From: JBCDIQ01 sp039024295
GTDB lineage: Bacteria; Bacteroidota; Bacteroidia; J057
Length of the DNA: 18,575 nucleotides
Direction: 5' to 3'
Assembly (NCBI GenBank): GCA_039024295.1
Contig: JBCDIQ010000069.1
Location: 1 to 18,575, forward strand
Shown: one piece after another, positions 1 to 7,509 of the stretch
How the letters are laid out: the number at the start of each line of letters is the position of its first letter
Numbering within the stretch: the first letter of the stretch is position 1
Program-made: the position numbers and the translations under genes
The notes under the pieces: model-generated
The model's input: only the letters and a program-made list of their open reading frames with translations
Told to the model about the DNA's origin: nothing
Database searches by the model: none

Positions 1-30
1 AGGTCGGCGGTTCGACTCCGCCATGCTCCA
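1..30 (+). tRNA. tRNA 3' end, probably tRNA-Ala (5' part outside window)
   Basis: Only the 3' part is present. The T arm is perfect: GGCGG (6-10), loop TTCGACT (11-17), CCGCC (18-22). Next come the 3' acceptor strand ATGCTCC (23-29) and discriminator A30. The next bases are CGA, so CCA is not encoded, as is usual in Bacteroidota. The T at position 27 corresponds to tRNA position 70. With A73 this fits the G3-U70 pair that identifies alanine tRNAs, and the sequence before the T arm resembles tRNA-Ala variable regions. The anticodon lies outside the window, so the amino-acid assignment is an inference. Confidence 0.8.
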
Positions 31-32
31 CG

Positions 33-62
33 AAAAACCGATCTGAAAAGGTCGGTTTTTTG
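33..62 (+). terminator. Rho-independent terminator of the tRNA
   Basis: An 11-bp stem pairs 33-43 with 50-60 around the six-base loop TGAAAA, with a single G-U wobble. The stem ends in a run of T (56-61) and starts three bases after the tRNA discriminator. It is a standard intrinsic terminator for the tRNA transcript. Confidence 0.85.
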
Positions 63-137
63 CGTTTATATCCATTCGGGTTGAAAATGGGGGATACGCA
101 ATCGTCCCAAATCCCTTTAGAGATTTGATATAGGGAA

Positions 138-169
138 CAAAAAAAGCACCTCACAATTGCAAGGTGCTT
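138..169 (-). terminator. Rho-independent terminator of the efflux operon
   Basis: Read on the minus strand, the 8-bp stem AAGCACCT/AGGTGCTT (162-169 with 144-151) encloses a 10-base loop and is followed by a T tract (the A run at 138-145 on the plus strand). It lies 25 bases past the stop of the RND pump gene, the last gene of the operon. With the tRNA terminator at 33-62 it separates two convergent transcripts. Confidence 0.85.
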
Positions 170-193
170 GAAAAGAGGGAAAGAACGGAAAGT

Positions 194-3100
194 TTATCCT
201 TGTCCCTGTTCTTCCAGGGACTCATCAGTTTTCTTGCCGTTGCCATTACCGTTTCCATTAGTAGGACTTCCGGTAGGATACAGGGTTTCTGATTCGAAGT
301 CAGGATCAGCAAACTTTTGCAATTCATCTTCACTGTAATCCATGGATTCCTTTCGCTCAAACAAATGAGCAGTTTTTTCGCCAATTCGGTGGGCGATGTA
401 GTACATCAATGGAACCACGAGCAAGGTGATAACGGTTGCAAAAGTCAACCCATATATGATGGTCCAGGAAAGCGGTCCCCAGAAAGCAGCACTGTCACCT
501 CCAAAGAAAATCTGCGGATCACCTTTGGTGAACAGGGTCTCAAAATTGATGTTCATGGAGATGGCCAACGGAACAAGGCCTAATATGGTGGAGGACGCAG
601 TGAGCAATACTGGTGTGAATCGAACGGCACCTCCGTCAATGACAGCATCTTTCAGGCTTTCGCCTTGCTTTCGCAGCATGTCGATGAAATCCACGAGGAT
701 AATCCCGTTGTTCACCACGATCCCGGCAAGGGCCACAATTCCCACCCCTGTCATGATCACCGATACTTCCATCTGGGTAATGAAGTATCCCAGTAATACC
801 CCGATGATACTCAGGATTACCTGGCTCAGAATGATCAATACGTTGATCAAGGAGTTAAACTGGGTCACTAATACAATGAAAATAATGACCAAGGAAATCC
901 ACAAAGCCATTCCCAAGAAGGCTGCCTGTTCCTGCTGTTCTTCAGATTCACCTCCAATTTCAACCCTAACTTCGGGAGAAAAAGCATTACGCTGCTTGAA
1001 TTGTTCCACCCAATAGGTAACCTCTTGGTTAATGGCATTTACATCATACCCATCCAAGATGTTAGAGGTGATCTTTACTGACTTATCGAGGTCCGTCCGG
1101 TTGATAGAACCATAGGCAGACGAATACTCGATATCAGCGACAGCGGAAATAGGTACCGACAAAAACTGACCACTTGCAATGTCCCGAAAGCTGATGTTCA
1201 TGTTCATGAGCGCATTCAGGTCGTCCCGGTATTTTTGGTCCAGACGAATATTAATCGGGTAGTCATCATCAGTGTTTTCCGGACGGAAGCGAGAGGCTTC
1301 CTTGCCGAAAACTGCTGTACGAATCGCCATCCCTACCTGGCCGGAACTGATACCAATTTGGCTGGCCTTTACCCGGTCTACATTTACCAGGATTTCCTGC
1401 TTCTCCGCATCTGCATCCCACTTTAATTCTTCCACTCCAGGGATGTTGATGGAATCCAGATACGTGAGCATGGCTTTACTGGTGGACATCAGGTCGTCAA
1501 AGTTGTCAGAAAACAACTGAACCTGTACAGGTGGATCCTGCGGTGGGCCTCCTTGTTCCTGGTCTACCGTTACCTTGGCTCCAGGAATGCCTTTTACATT
1601 TTCGCGTATTTTCTCAAGGTATTCACGAGAGGAAATATCTCCCGTTCGGTATTTAAACTGAACAAATTCAACCGTGATCTTGCCTTTGTTGGATTTGGCA
1701 CCCCCTTGATCAAATGAGTTGGCATCCCCGGCACCAATGGCAATGTTGGTGATAAATGCTTTTACATTCGGGTTATCTTCGCCAATTACCTCCATGACTC
1801 GGTCTTCCAGGATACGGGTCACAGAATCGGTTACCGCCACATCCGTACCTACAGGTAGCTCATTGTAGACATACACAAAGTTGGGGTCTGCTTGAGGAAA
1901 GAGGACGATCTTTAAATTGCCCCCCACAAACAATCCTACGGAGACGATCAGGAGAAGGAATGTTGCCAAGACCACCCATACTGGTCGTTTGCCTTGTATG
2001 CACCATCTGAGGATGCCTCGGTAGCCATTCTTAAGCCCGGTAATGATGTTGTCTTGGAACCATTTTACCACATGTCGCAGCAGGTATGCATTGAGCAAGA
2101 TGAATACTGCCACAAAGAACAGAATGTTACCTATGAGTGCACTCCCTAATAAATGACCCAAAAGACCCAGAACCACAGCAATTCCTGTATACAATAGCAC
2201 GGATCGGTGGTTGGTCTTTGCATTTTCACTGTCACGGGTCATGAATTGCACCGCAAAAACGGGGTTGATCACATATGCCACCAGTAGAGAAGCACTCAGC
2301 GTCACGATCATGGTCACCGGTAAGAAGTACATGAATTCTCCAATGGTGCCTTCCCAAAACATCAGGGGAAGGAAAGGGGCCAATGTGGTCAGGGTGCCGG
2401 CAAATACAGGCCCGATCACCTCTCCCGCCGCTTTCTTGGCTGCCGGTACGATGGGCAGACCTTCCTCGTTAAAAATTCGGTAGGTATTCTCAATTACCAC
2501 AATGGCGTTGTCCACCACAATTCCCATTGCCAGGATAAAAGCAAAGAGTACCACCAGGTTCATGGTGAATCCCAGCGCGGGAAGCAGCATAAAGGCCATA
2601 AAGGAGGAAAGGGGAACTGCTAGCCCCACAAAGAGCGCATCTCGCACGCCCATGAAAAACAGCAATACCAGGGTCACCAGGATAAAGCCGATGATAATGG
2701 TGTTGATCAATTCATTCAGGGTATTTTCGATGGAATCTGCCTGGTTGGCCGAAACCGTGAGTGTCAAACGTTCAGGATACCGGGTGGCTTTTAACTCCTC
2801 AATGCGTTCCTTGACCTTATCAGAGGCAGCAATCAGGTTGCGCCCGGCTTTCTTGACTACGTTCAAGGTGATGACGGGCTCCCCATCCAGGCGGGCAAAA
2901 CTTTCCTGGTCCTCAAAGCCGTCTACAACTTCAGCAATCTCATGTAAATAGACAGAGTTGCCCTTACCGCCTTTAACTAGCAGGTTGCGAATCTGTTCCA
3001 CTCGCTCAAACTCTCCATTTACCCGGATGGCTACCTGCTGATCTTCTATATCCAATTCGCCCCCAGAGATGATGATATTCTCCCCGGCAATGGTGTTTTC

Positions 3101-3727
3101 TATGTCCTGAAAGGCAATAGAAGCTGCTTGCATTTTGTACAAGTCTACATTCACCTGAACCTCTTGCTCCAGCGCTCCGACAATATCCACGCGAAGGATC
3201 TCCCGTATGTCTTCAAGCTCGTCTTGCAGGTCTTCTGCAAATGCTTTCAGAGCCACCTTGTCATAATTTCCCGAAATGTTAATGAACATGATCGGGATTT
3301 CAGAAAAGTTAATGTCCATCACCGATGGATCGGAAGGAAGGTCGGAAGGAAGATCGGGCTTTGCCTTATCAACCGATTCCTGGACATTCCTTTTGGCCTC
3401 TTTTAGGTCCACATCCGTCTCAAATTCTACGAACACTGAGCCATAATCCTGAATAGCCACAGATGTGATCTCCTTAATGCCTTTGATGCTTTGGAGTTCA
3501 TTCTCAATCTCCTGATTGATCAGGATTTCGACATCTTCAGGGGAAGTTCCGGGGTAGGGTACCGATACGTAAATGACCGGCCATTGTATCTCGGGGAAGT
3601 TCTCTTTCGGAAGGCTTCGATAGGTAGCCAATCCTCCAAAGACAATAATCAGTGTCAATAAGAAGATGGTTATCCGGTTGTCGATGGCCCAACTCGAAAG
3701 CGGGAATTCTCGAAAGTTATATTTCAT
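194..3727 (-). CDS. RND-family efflux transporter, inner-membrane permease (AcrB/MexB-like)
   Basis: 1177-residue proton-driven efflux pump of the inner membrane, the motor of a tripartite exporter. The AcrB/AcrD/AcrF fold is clear. TM1 is at about 17-35, the porter domain motif PYPGTSPEDVE at 57-67, and TM2-6 at about 340-495. A second half repeats the pattern, with TMs at about 585-602 and from 938 to 1112. The TM4 proton-relay motif reads GIVVDNAIVVIEN: D406 matches AcrB Asp407, but the Asp408 position is Asn407. In TM10, GIVVNNGIILVDF puts Asn1006 where AcrB has Lys940. Length exceeds AcrB by about 130 residues. The surplus is an extra hydrophobic hairpin at about 510-552 and a C-terminal cytoplasmic tail rich in Gly-Asn and charged residues (1125-1177). 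It is the last gene of the operon, 34 bases after the adaptor stop. Substrate cannot be read from sequence, and a metal-specific CusA-type pump is unlikely. Confidence 0.95.
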   Translation of the reverse strand: MKYNFREFPLSSWAIDNRITIFLLTLIIVFGGLATYRSLPKENFPEIQWPVIYVSVPYPGTSPEDVEILINQEIENELQSIKGIKEITSVAIQDYGSVFVEFETDVDLKEAKRNVQESVDKAKPDLPSDLPSDPSVMDINFSEIPIMFINISGNYDKVALKAFAEDLQDELEDIREILRVDIVGALEQEVQVNVDLYKMQAASIAFQDIENTIAGENIIISGGELDIEDQQVAIRVNGEFERVEQIRNLLVKGGKGNSVYLHEIAEVVDGFEDQESFARLDGEPVITLNVVKKAGRNLIAASDKVKERIEELKATRYPERLTLTVSANQADSIENTLNELINTIIIGFILVTLVLLFFMGVRDALFVGLAVPLSSFMAFMLLPALGFTMNLVVLFAFILAMGIVVDNAIVVIENTYRIFNEEGLPIVPAAKKAAGEVIGPVFAGTLTTLAPFLPLMFWEGTIGEFMYFLPVTMIVTLSASLLVAYVINPVFAVQFMTRDSENAKTNHRSVLLYTGIAVVLGLLGHLLGSALIGNILFFVAVFILLNAYLLRHVVKWFQDNIITGLKNGYRGILRWCIQGKRPVWVVLATFLLLIVSVGLFVGGNLKIVLFPQADPNFVYVYNELPVGTDVAVTDSVTRILEDRVMEVIGEDNPNVKAFITNIAIGAGDANSFDQGGAKSNKGKITVEFVQFKYRTGDISSREYLEKIRENVKGIPGAKVTVDQEQGGPPQDPPVQVQLFSDNFDDLMSTSKAMLTYLDSINIPGVEELKWDADAEKQEILVNVDRVKASQIGISSGQVGMAIRTAVFGKEASRFRPENTDDDYPINIRLDQKYRDDLNALMNMNISFRDIASGQFLSVPISAVADIEYSSAYGSINRTDLDKSVKITSNILDGYDVNAINQEVTYWVEQFKQRNAFSPEVRVEIGGESEEQQEQAAFLGMALWISLVIIFIVLVTQFNSLINVLIILSQVILSIIGVLLGYFITQMEVSVIMTGVGIVALAGIVVNNGIILVDFIDMLRKQGESLKDAVIDGGAVRFTPVLLTASSTILGLVPLAISMNINFETLFTKGDPQIFFGGDSAAFWGPLSWTIIYGLTFATVITLLVVPLMYYIAHRIGEKTAHLFERKESMDYSEDELQKFADPDFESETLYPTGSPTNGNGNGNGKKTDESLEEQGQG

Positions 3728-3761
3728 GATGCGAAAATGAATTCATTATACAAAAGGCTGG

Positions 3762-4931
3762 TTATTGGCTGACTGCAACCGGGGCATCCAATTTCACCAA
3801 TTGGCCATCACTTAAATCCTTATATCCAGTAGTGATCAGGCTTTGTCCAGCTTTAAGGCCTTCATCAATTACAATTTCGCCTTGATAAGAAAGGCCTGTT
3901 TTTACATTGATGCGACGAGCCACTTGCTGGCCGTCAGCACCTGATTCAACCACATATACATAGCTGCCCTTTTCCCCTTTTTGCAAAACCCCCAGCGGCA
4001 CAGTTACCACGTCAGCCAGGTTTCGGTCATTTATGGCCACTTCACCAATCATATTGGGCTTAAGCATGGGATGGCGTGGAAGACGCATTTCAACTGTGAA
4101 GGTACGGTTGACAGGGTCAATGAATTGCCCTACGGTAGATACTCTGGCTTTGAAGGTTTTGCCAATGGTATTGAAGGAGATTGTTACCTCATCATTGCGC
4201 TTCACAAAAGGGATGTAGCTTTCAGACAAATTGGCCTTGAAATTCAAGTCTGCGGTACTCACAATTCGCATAGTCGGTACGCCTGGGGCAAGGTATTCGC
4301 CTGTTTTTGGAAAAATCTCATCGACTGTTCCTGCGATAGGAGACTTGATTTTGCTGTAAGCCAGTTGCTCTTCAGCTGTAAGGAGGCTTTTTTCCAGGCT
4401 CTCCACATTGTTTTTTGCCTGAAGGTATTGCACCTCGGTGCCAATCTCCTGGTCCCACAAGTTCTTCTGCTTCTGGAAGAGTACTCGGGCAAATTCCAGT
4501 CGGGTCTGGATTTCATTGATATTGCTTTTAATGACAGCATCATCAAGCTGTGCCAGGATTTGTCCCTTGCGCACTTGCTGACCTTCTTTCACAAACAGCC
4601 TCACCAGTTGTCCGGCAGTCTGTGGACTCACAACTACGTTTTGATTGGCTTCGACCTCGCCCTGAACGGTCAGGTAATGCTTGAAATCGGTAGATTTCAA
4701 TGTCATGGCTTCTACTGGAATCTGCTTTACGCTTGCAGGGGAATCATCCAGTTCGGTAATCCTGGCTTCAATTTTCTTTATCTCATCATTTATGGTGAGC
4801 ATTTCCTGCTTTTTTGCCTGGAGCTTAGACCTTTGCCCTTCCAGGGTGTCAGGAAATTCTTCATTGCTTCCGCAGGCAATGAGAATCAAGGCCAGTAACG
4901 AAATTGAAAGAAAAGAAATATGATGTTTCAT
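3762..4931 (-). CDS. RND efflux periplasmic adaptor lipoprotein (HlyD/AcrA family, MFP)
   Basis: Membrane-fusion protein linking the RND pump to the outer-membrane channel. I chose the ATG at 4931 (389 residues), because it begins MKHHISFLSISLLALILIAC, a textbook lipoprotein signal with Cys20 as the lipidation site. An upstream in-frame start at 5045 would bury the signal and overlap the TolC-like gene. After the lipobox a short coiled coil spans about 30-63. The biotinyl-lipoyl-like half motif follows at about 95-130, containing EANQNVVVSPQTAGQLVRL and KEGQQVRKGQILAQLDD. A helical hairpin (132-195), the second lipoyl half (196-226, SPIAGTVDEIFPKTGEYLAPG), the beta-barrel (228-302) and the membrane-proximal domain (305-382) complete the order. 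It lies 31 bases after the TolC-like gene and 34 before the pump. Family assignment is firm. Confidence 0.94.
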   Translation of the reverse strand: MKHHISFLSISLLALILIACGSNEEFPDTLEGQRSKLQAKKQEMLTINDEIKKIEARITELDDSPASVKQIPVEAMTLKSTDFKHYLTVQGEVEANQNVVVSPQTAGQLVRLFVKEGQQVRKGQILAQLDDAVIKSNINEIQTRLEFARVLFQKQKNLWDQEIGTEVQYLQAKNNVESLEKSLLTAEEQLAYSKIKSPIAGTVDEIFPKTGEYLAPGVPTMRIVSTADLNFKANLSESYIPFVKRNDEVTISFNTIGKTFKARVSTVGQFIDPVNRTFTVEMRLPRHPMLKPNMIGEVAINDRNLADVVTVPLGVLQKGEKGSYVYVVESGADGQQVARRINVKTGLSYQGEIVIDEGLKAGQSLITTGYKDLSDGQLVKLDAPVAVSQ

Positions 4932-4962
4932 TTGAGGGTAATGAAAGATGGTGGACAATGGG

Positions 4963-6438
4963 TTAGTTTTGTGGGTGGTATTGGTTAAATTCTCCTCTTG
5001 CCTTTTGCCATTCCAGGCGGGCACTGAGGTAGTCGAACATCGCATTGAGGTAGTTTGTCTCAGACTCTTTGAGCTGATTTTCAGCGTCGTTCAATTCCAG
5101 GCTTGAACCCACTCCTTCTGTATATTTGATATTGGCTACATTAAAGACCTTTTGTGCCAACTCAGCATTTCGTTTATAGGTCTCCAGGTTATTGTAGCTG
5201 TTTAACAGGGTAATGCTGGTATTGCGCATTTCCAGGGCAATAGAGTTTTGTAACAACTCTTTATTATTGGCGATTTGGCGCAACCGAAGTTTACTCTGCT
5301 GAATCTGGTTATGCTTCCGGAAACCGTCAAAGATGGGTACGCTAAGGGTCGCACCAATCACGCCAATTTCAAACCAGGGTTGGCCTGATTCAAAAAAGTT
5401 GAACTCATTTCGCTGGGCATTCCATTGATAGGCTCCCGTTGCATAGAGGGTAGGCCAATAACCTGAACGGAAGCGACGCATGTTGAAATTCTCTAATTCA
5501 TATTGGGTTTCCAGCAAGCGATATTCCACGCGGTTCCGGTAGTCGAAGTTTAGCGGATCCAGCGATTGGACAGGTGCTTCTGCAAGGTCTTTGATTTCTT
5601 CAGTTAAGGTAAGTTCATCCAAGATTGACATCCCCATCTGGAATTTCAGCAGATCAATGCTCAAAGCAGCCAGGCGTTCAGCCTTTGACTTCTCTAGCTG
5701 GAGATTGGTAAGGGTGATCTGAAGACGCTCCATGTCAATTTTCTCAGCAAATCCTTCCTCAAAAAGAGACTTGGTATCGTTGTATAGCTTCTCTACCCGA
5801 TTCAGGTTGGCATCCAATAATCGAAGGCTTTCCTGTGCCGTCAGTGCGCTATAGTAGGCTTTACTTACCTGAAGAGCTGTTTCTTCATGGGTTGCGTCCA
5901 GTTGCTTTTCAGCGACATCCACATACACTTGTGCTGCTTTCAATCCAAGGAAAAAGGTTCCATCAAAAATCAGCTGTCGGGCAGAAAACCCAAAGGTAGA
6001 CTGCCAGGTGGTACCAAACTGCGCTTGAACTTCAGGGCCAGGAACAGGAAGTCCTGTCGCTGGATCAATAAGGGTTTGGGTGATGGTTTTAACTTCATCA
6101 TTCGTTGTCCTTACCTCGAAAAACTCTTGCTGGGGGTTAAATATTCCCGGAAGGATAGATACCGGAAGTTGGGCATAATAATCTGCCTGCAGGGAGCCAT
6201 TGATCTGAGGCAATCCACTCGCGAATACTTCTTTCACCTGACGTTCAGCAATGTACTGATCAAATCGAGCATTCTGGATGTTTTTATTGTTTTCCAGGGC
6301 GTATTCGATGGACTCTTTTAGCGAGAAAGCATAAGAAGTACTTTCTGCCTCTTGGGCATAGCTCCCGAACCCACCAGCTAGGAGCATGGCCAACACGAGC
6401 CAATGTCTGAAGGTGGATATCACTAACTGAGTATGCAT
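4963..6438 (-). CDS. TolC-family outer-membrane efflux protein
   Basis: 491-residue outer-membrane channel that completes the tripartite pump. An N-terminal signal peptide (about 10-28, cleavage likely after SYA) precedes the motif FSLKESIEYALENNKNIQNA, typical of the start of the first TolC/OEP repeat. Two long helical repeats follow, with heptad-rich stretches around 190-275 and 375-485. The second contains KVFNVANIKYTEGVGSSLELNDAE, a typical OEP signature, and ends in NAMFDYLSARLEWQKARGEF. Length is normal for the family. It starts 30 bases after the tetR stop and ends 31 bases before the adaptor start, so the genes are very probably co-transcribed. Confidence 0.94.
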   Translation of the reverse strand: MHTQLVISTFRHWLVLAMLLAGGFGSYAQEAESTSYAFSLKESIEYALENNKNIQNARFDQYIAERQVKEVFASGLPQINGSLQADYYAQLPVSILPGIFNPQQEFFEVRTTNDEVKTITQTLIDPATGLPVPGPEVQAQFGTTWQSTFGFSARQLIFDGTFFLGLKAAQVYVDVAEKQLDATHEETALQVSKAYYSALTAQESLRLLDANLNRVEKLYNDTKSLFEEGFAEKIDMERLQITLTNLQLEKSKAERLAALSIDLLKFQMGMSILDELTLTEEIKDLAEAPVQSLDPLNFDYRNRVEYRLLETQYELENFNMRRFRSGYWPTLYATGAYQWNAQRNEFNFFESGQPWFEIGVIGATLSVPIFDGFRKHNQIQQSKLRLRQIANNKELLQNSIALEMRNTSITLLNSYNNLETYKRNAELAQKVFNVANIKYTEGVGSSLELNDAENQLKESETNYLNAMFDYLSARLEWQKARGEFNQYHPQN

Positions 6439-6468
6439 GAAAAGGGATATTTGGTGATAAAAAATGAG

Positions 6469-7113
6469 TTAGGTAATGATTCTGGTTTCCTTTTTTAAAA
6501 AGGAATCAGGGTATGTTTGTAGTTGTTTATCAAGGTGTTGGTGCCCTTTTTCTGTTACCAGACCAAACATAAAAAGCTTGAATGCTTCCAAGTGGACCTG
6601 CATGAAATTGAACTGCTCTCGTGGAAAGTGTTTTTCGTCAAACAAAAGGTCAATCTGGGCTATCCGTAGGCGGCAGAGAACCTCTACGTCTATATCTGCC
6701 CGGTAGAAGCCTTCCTCAATGCCGCGTTGGAGGTTGCTGCGGAGGGATTCAAGGACAAACTTGCATTTATGGGTTTCCATAAGGTCCCAGGCTTCAGGGT
6801 AATACTTCTGGATCTCATATATGAGGGTAGGGTTGACGCCATTGGTCGCTTTGACCAACCAGTGCATGATTTGGACAATTTCATCCAGGGCATTGGTTGA
6901 TTGCTGTTCAATTTCCAGAATATCCTGTTTTTCCACGTGGAGATGGGACTCCATAGTGGCATAAACAATTTCTGCCTTGTTGGTGAAATATTGGTAGATG
7001 GTTTTCTTGGAAATGCCAAGTCCTCTGGCAATCTCATCAAGGGTAACCGATCTTACGCCTACTTTCATGAACAACTCACTGGCGTGCTGTAATATTCGGG
7101 TTCTCAAATCCAT
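6469..7113 (-). CDS. TetR/AcrR-family transcriptional regulator
   Basis: 214-residue DNA-binding regulator, first gene of the efflux operon. The N-terminal TetR domain is unmistakable: TRILQHASELFMKVGVRSVTLDEIARGLGISKKTIYQYFTNKAEIV across about 5-50, with the helix-turn-helix at about 24-44. The C-terminal ligand-binding region (about 60-200) is helical and has no family-specific motif I recognise. Being encoded with the pump it regulates suggests autorepression relieved by a pump substrate. A nested palindrome overlapping the predicted promoter at 7132-7168 is the likely operator. The start ATG at 7113 is the first plausible one. Function as local repressor is inferred; the family is certain. 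Confidence 0.93.
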   Translation of the reverse strand: MDLRTRILQHASELFMKVGVRSVTLDEIARGLGISKKTIYQYFTNKAEIVYATMESHLHVEKQDILEIEQQSTNALDEIVQIMHWLVKATNGVNPTLIYEIQKYYPEAWDLMETHKCKFVLESLRSNLQRGIEEGFYRADIDVEVLCRLRIAQIDLLFDEKHFPREQFNFMQVHLEAFKLFMFGLVTEKGHQHLDKQLQTYPDSFLKKETRIIT

Positions 7114-7131
7114 CTATGCAGAATGATGGGG

Positions 7132-7162
7132 CATAGTTATGGAAACTGAATGAACTTTCAAA
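7132..7162 (-). promoter_or_regulatory. Predicted Bacteroidota promoter of the tetR-efflux operon
   Basis: On the minus strand TTTG (7162-7159), a 19-base spacer and TAACTATG (7139-7132) fit the Bacteroidota consensus TTTG-N19-TAnnTTTG with one mismatch in the -7 element. Transcription would begin roughly 10-15 bases before the tetR ATG, giving a very short leader. The position directly before the first gene of the operon supports it, but it is a sequence match only. Confidence 0.5.
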
Positions 7163-7168
7163 GTTTCC
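7141..7168. promoter_or_regulatory. Nested inverted repeats, candidate TetR operator
   Basis: An outer inverted repeat pairs GGAAACT (7141-7147) with AGTTTCC (7162-7168). Within its right part lies a perfect odd palindrome AACTTTCAAAGTT (7153-7165, centre 7159). Both overlap the -33 element and spacer of the predicted operon promoter, where a TetR dimer would block RNA polymerase. The length (28 bp outer, 13 bp inner) fits TetR-family operators. Binding is inferred from position and symmetry. Confidence 0.45.
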
Positions 7169-7509
7169 TTGGTTGATTGGAACGAATTTGCCGGAATTAG
7201 GTTTTTTATGTGGGCATTATTTTCCTGAACCTGGCAAAAGTGAGGATGAATCGGTTCTTTTTAGGGATGAGCGTAGTGCTATAGTCAGTAGCTTGCCAGC
7301 TCAAAAAATTTATTGCTTTGTTTAAGCATTTGTCGGCAATATTGGGTAAAATTTTTAACTCTTCCATGAAATTTTTAAGCAATTTTTTTAAAACAGTACC
7401 CGAAAGAAGGAGTAGAAGCAGAAATAACACCTTGCCTCCTTCCTATTGAGAGAATCAAAGGATACTTAAAAAATACTGCTATATTCCCGTGCTTACCCGT
7501 TTGAGATTA
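7169..7509. other. Gene-free intergenic region between divergent genes
   Basis: AT-rich stretch between the efflux operon (leftward) and the OmpA-like gene (rightward). A 74-codon minus-strand frame at 7206-7430 has low-complexity Leu/Lys-rich content, no recognisable domain and no start signal, so I do not call it a gene. I found no convincing TAnnTTTG promoter for the rightward gene. Confidence 0.5.

Noticed and set aside
108..127. CAAATC/GATTTG inverted repeat between the tRNA and the efflux operon
   Set aside because: A 6-bp stem in AT-rich sequence; expected by chance and already flanked by two clear terminators.
426..1016. 196-codon plus-strand open frame opposite the RND pump gene
   Set aside because: Ser/Thr/Pro-rich antisense translation of transmembrane coding sequence; no start context or domain.
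3981..4898. 305-codon plus-strand open frame opposite the adaptor gene
   Set aside because: Lies fully antisense to a clear periplasmic adaptor gene with full domain order. Its translation is rich in Cys/His/Leu without domain or signal logic, typical of an antisense shadow.
7206..7430. Possible 74-residue minus-strand small protein
   Set aside because: Begins with a Leu run and has Lys-rich AT-driven composition, no domain, and no promoter or ribosome-binding site. I treat the region as non-coding.
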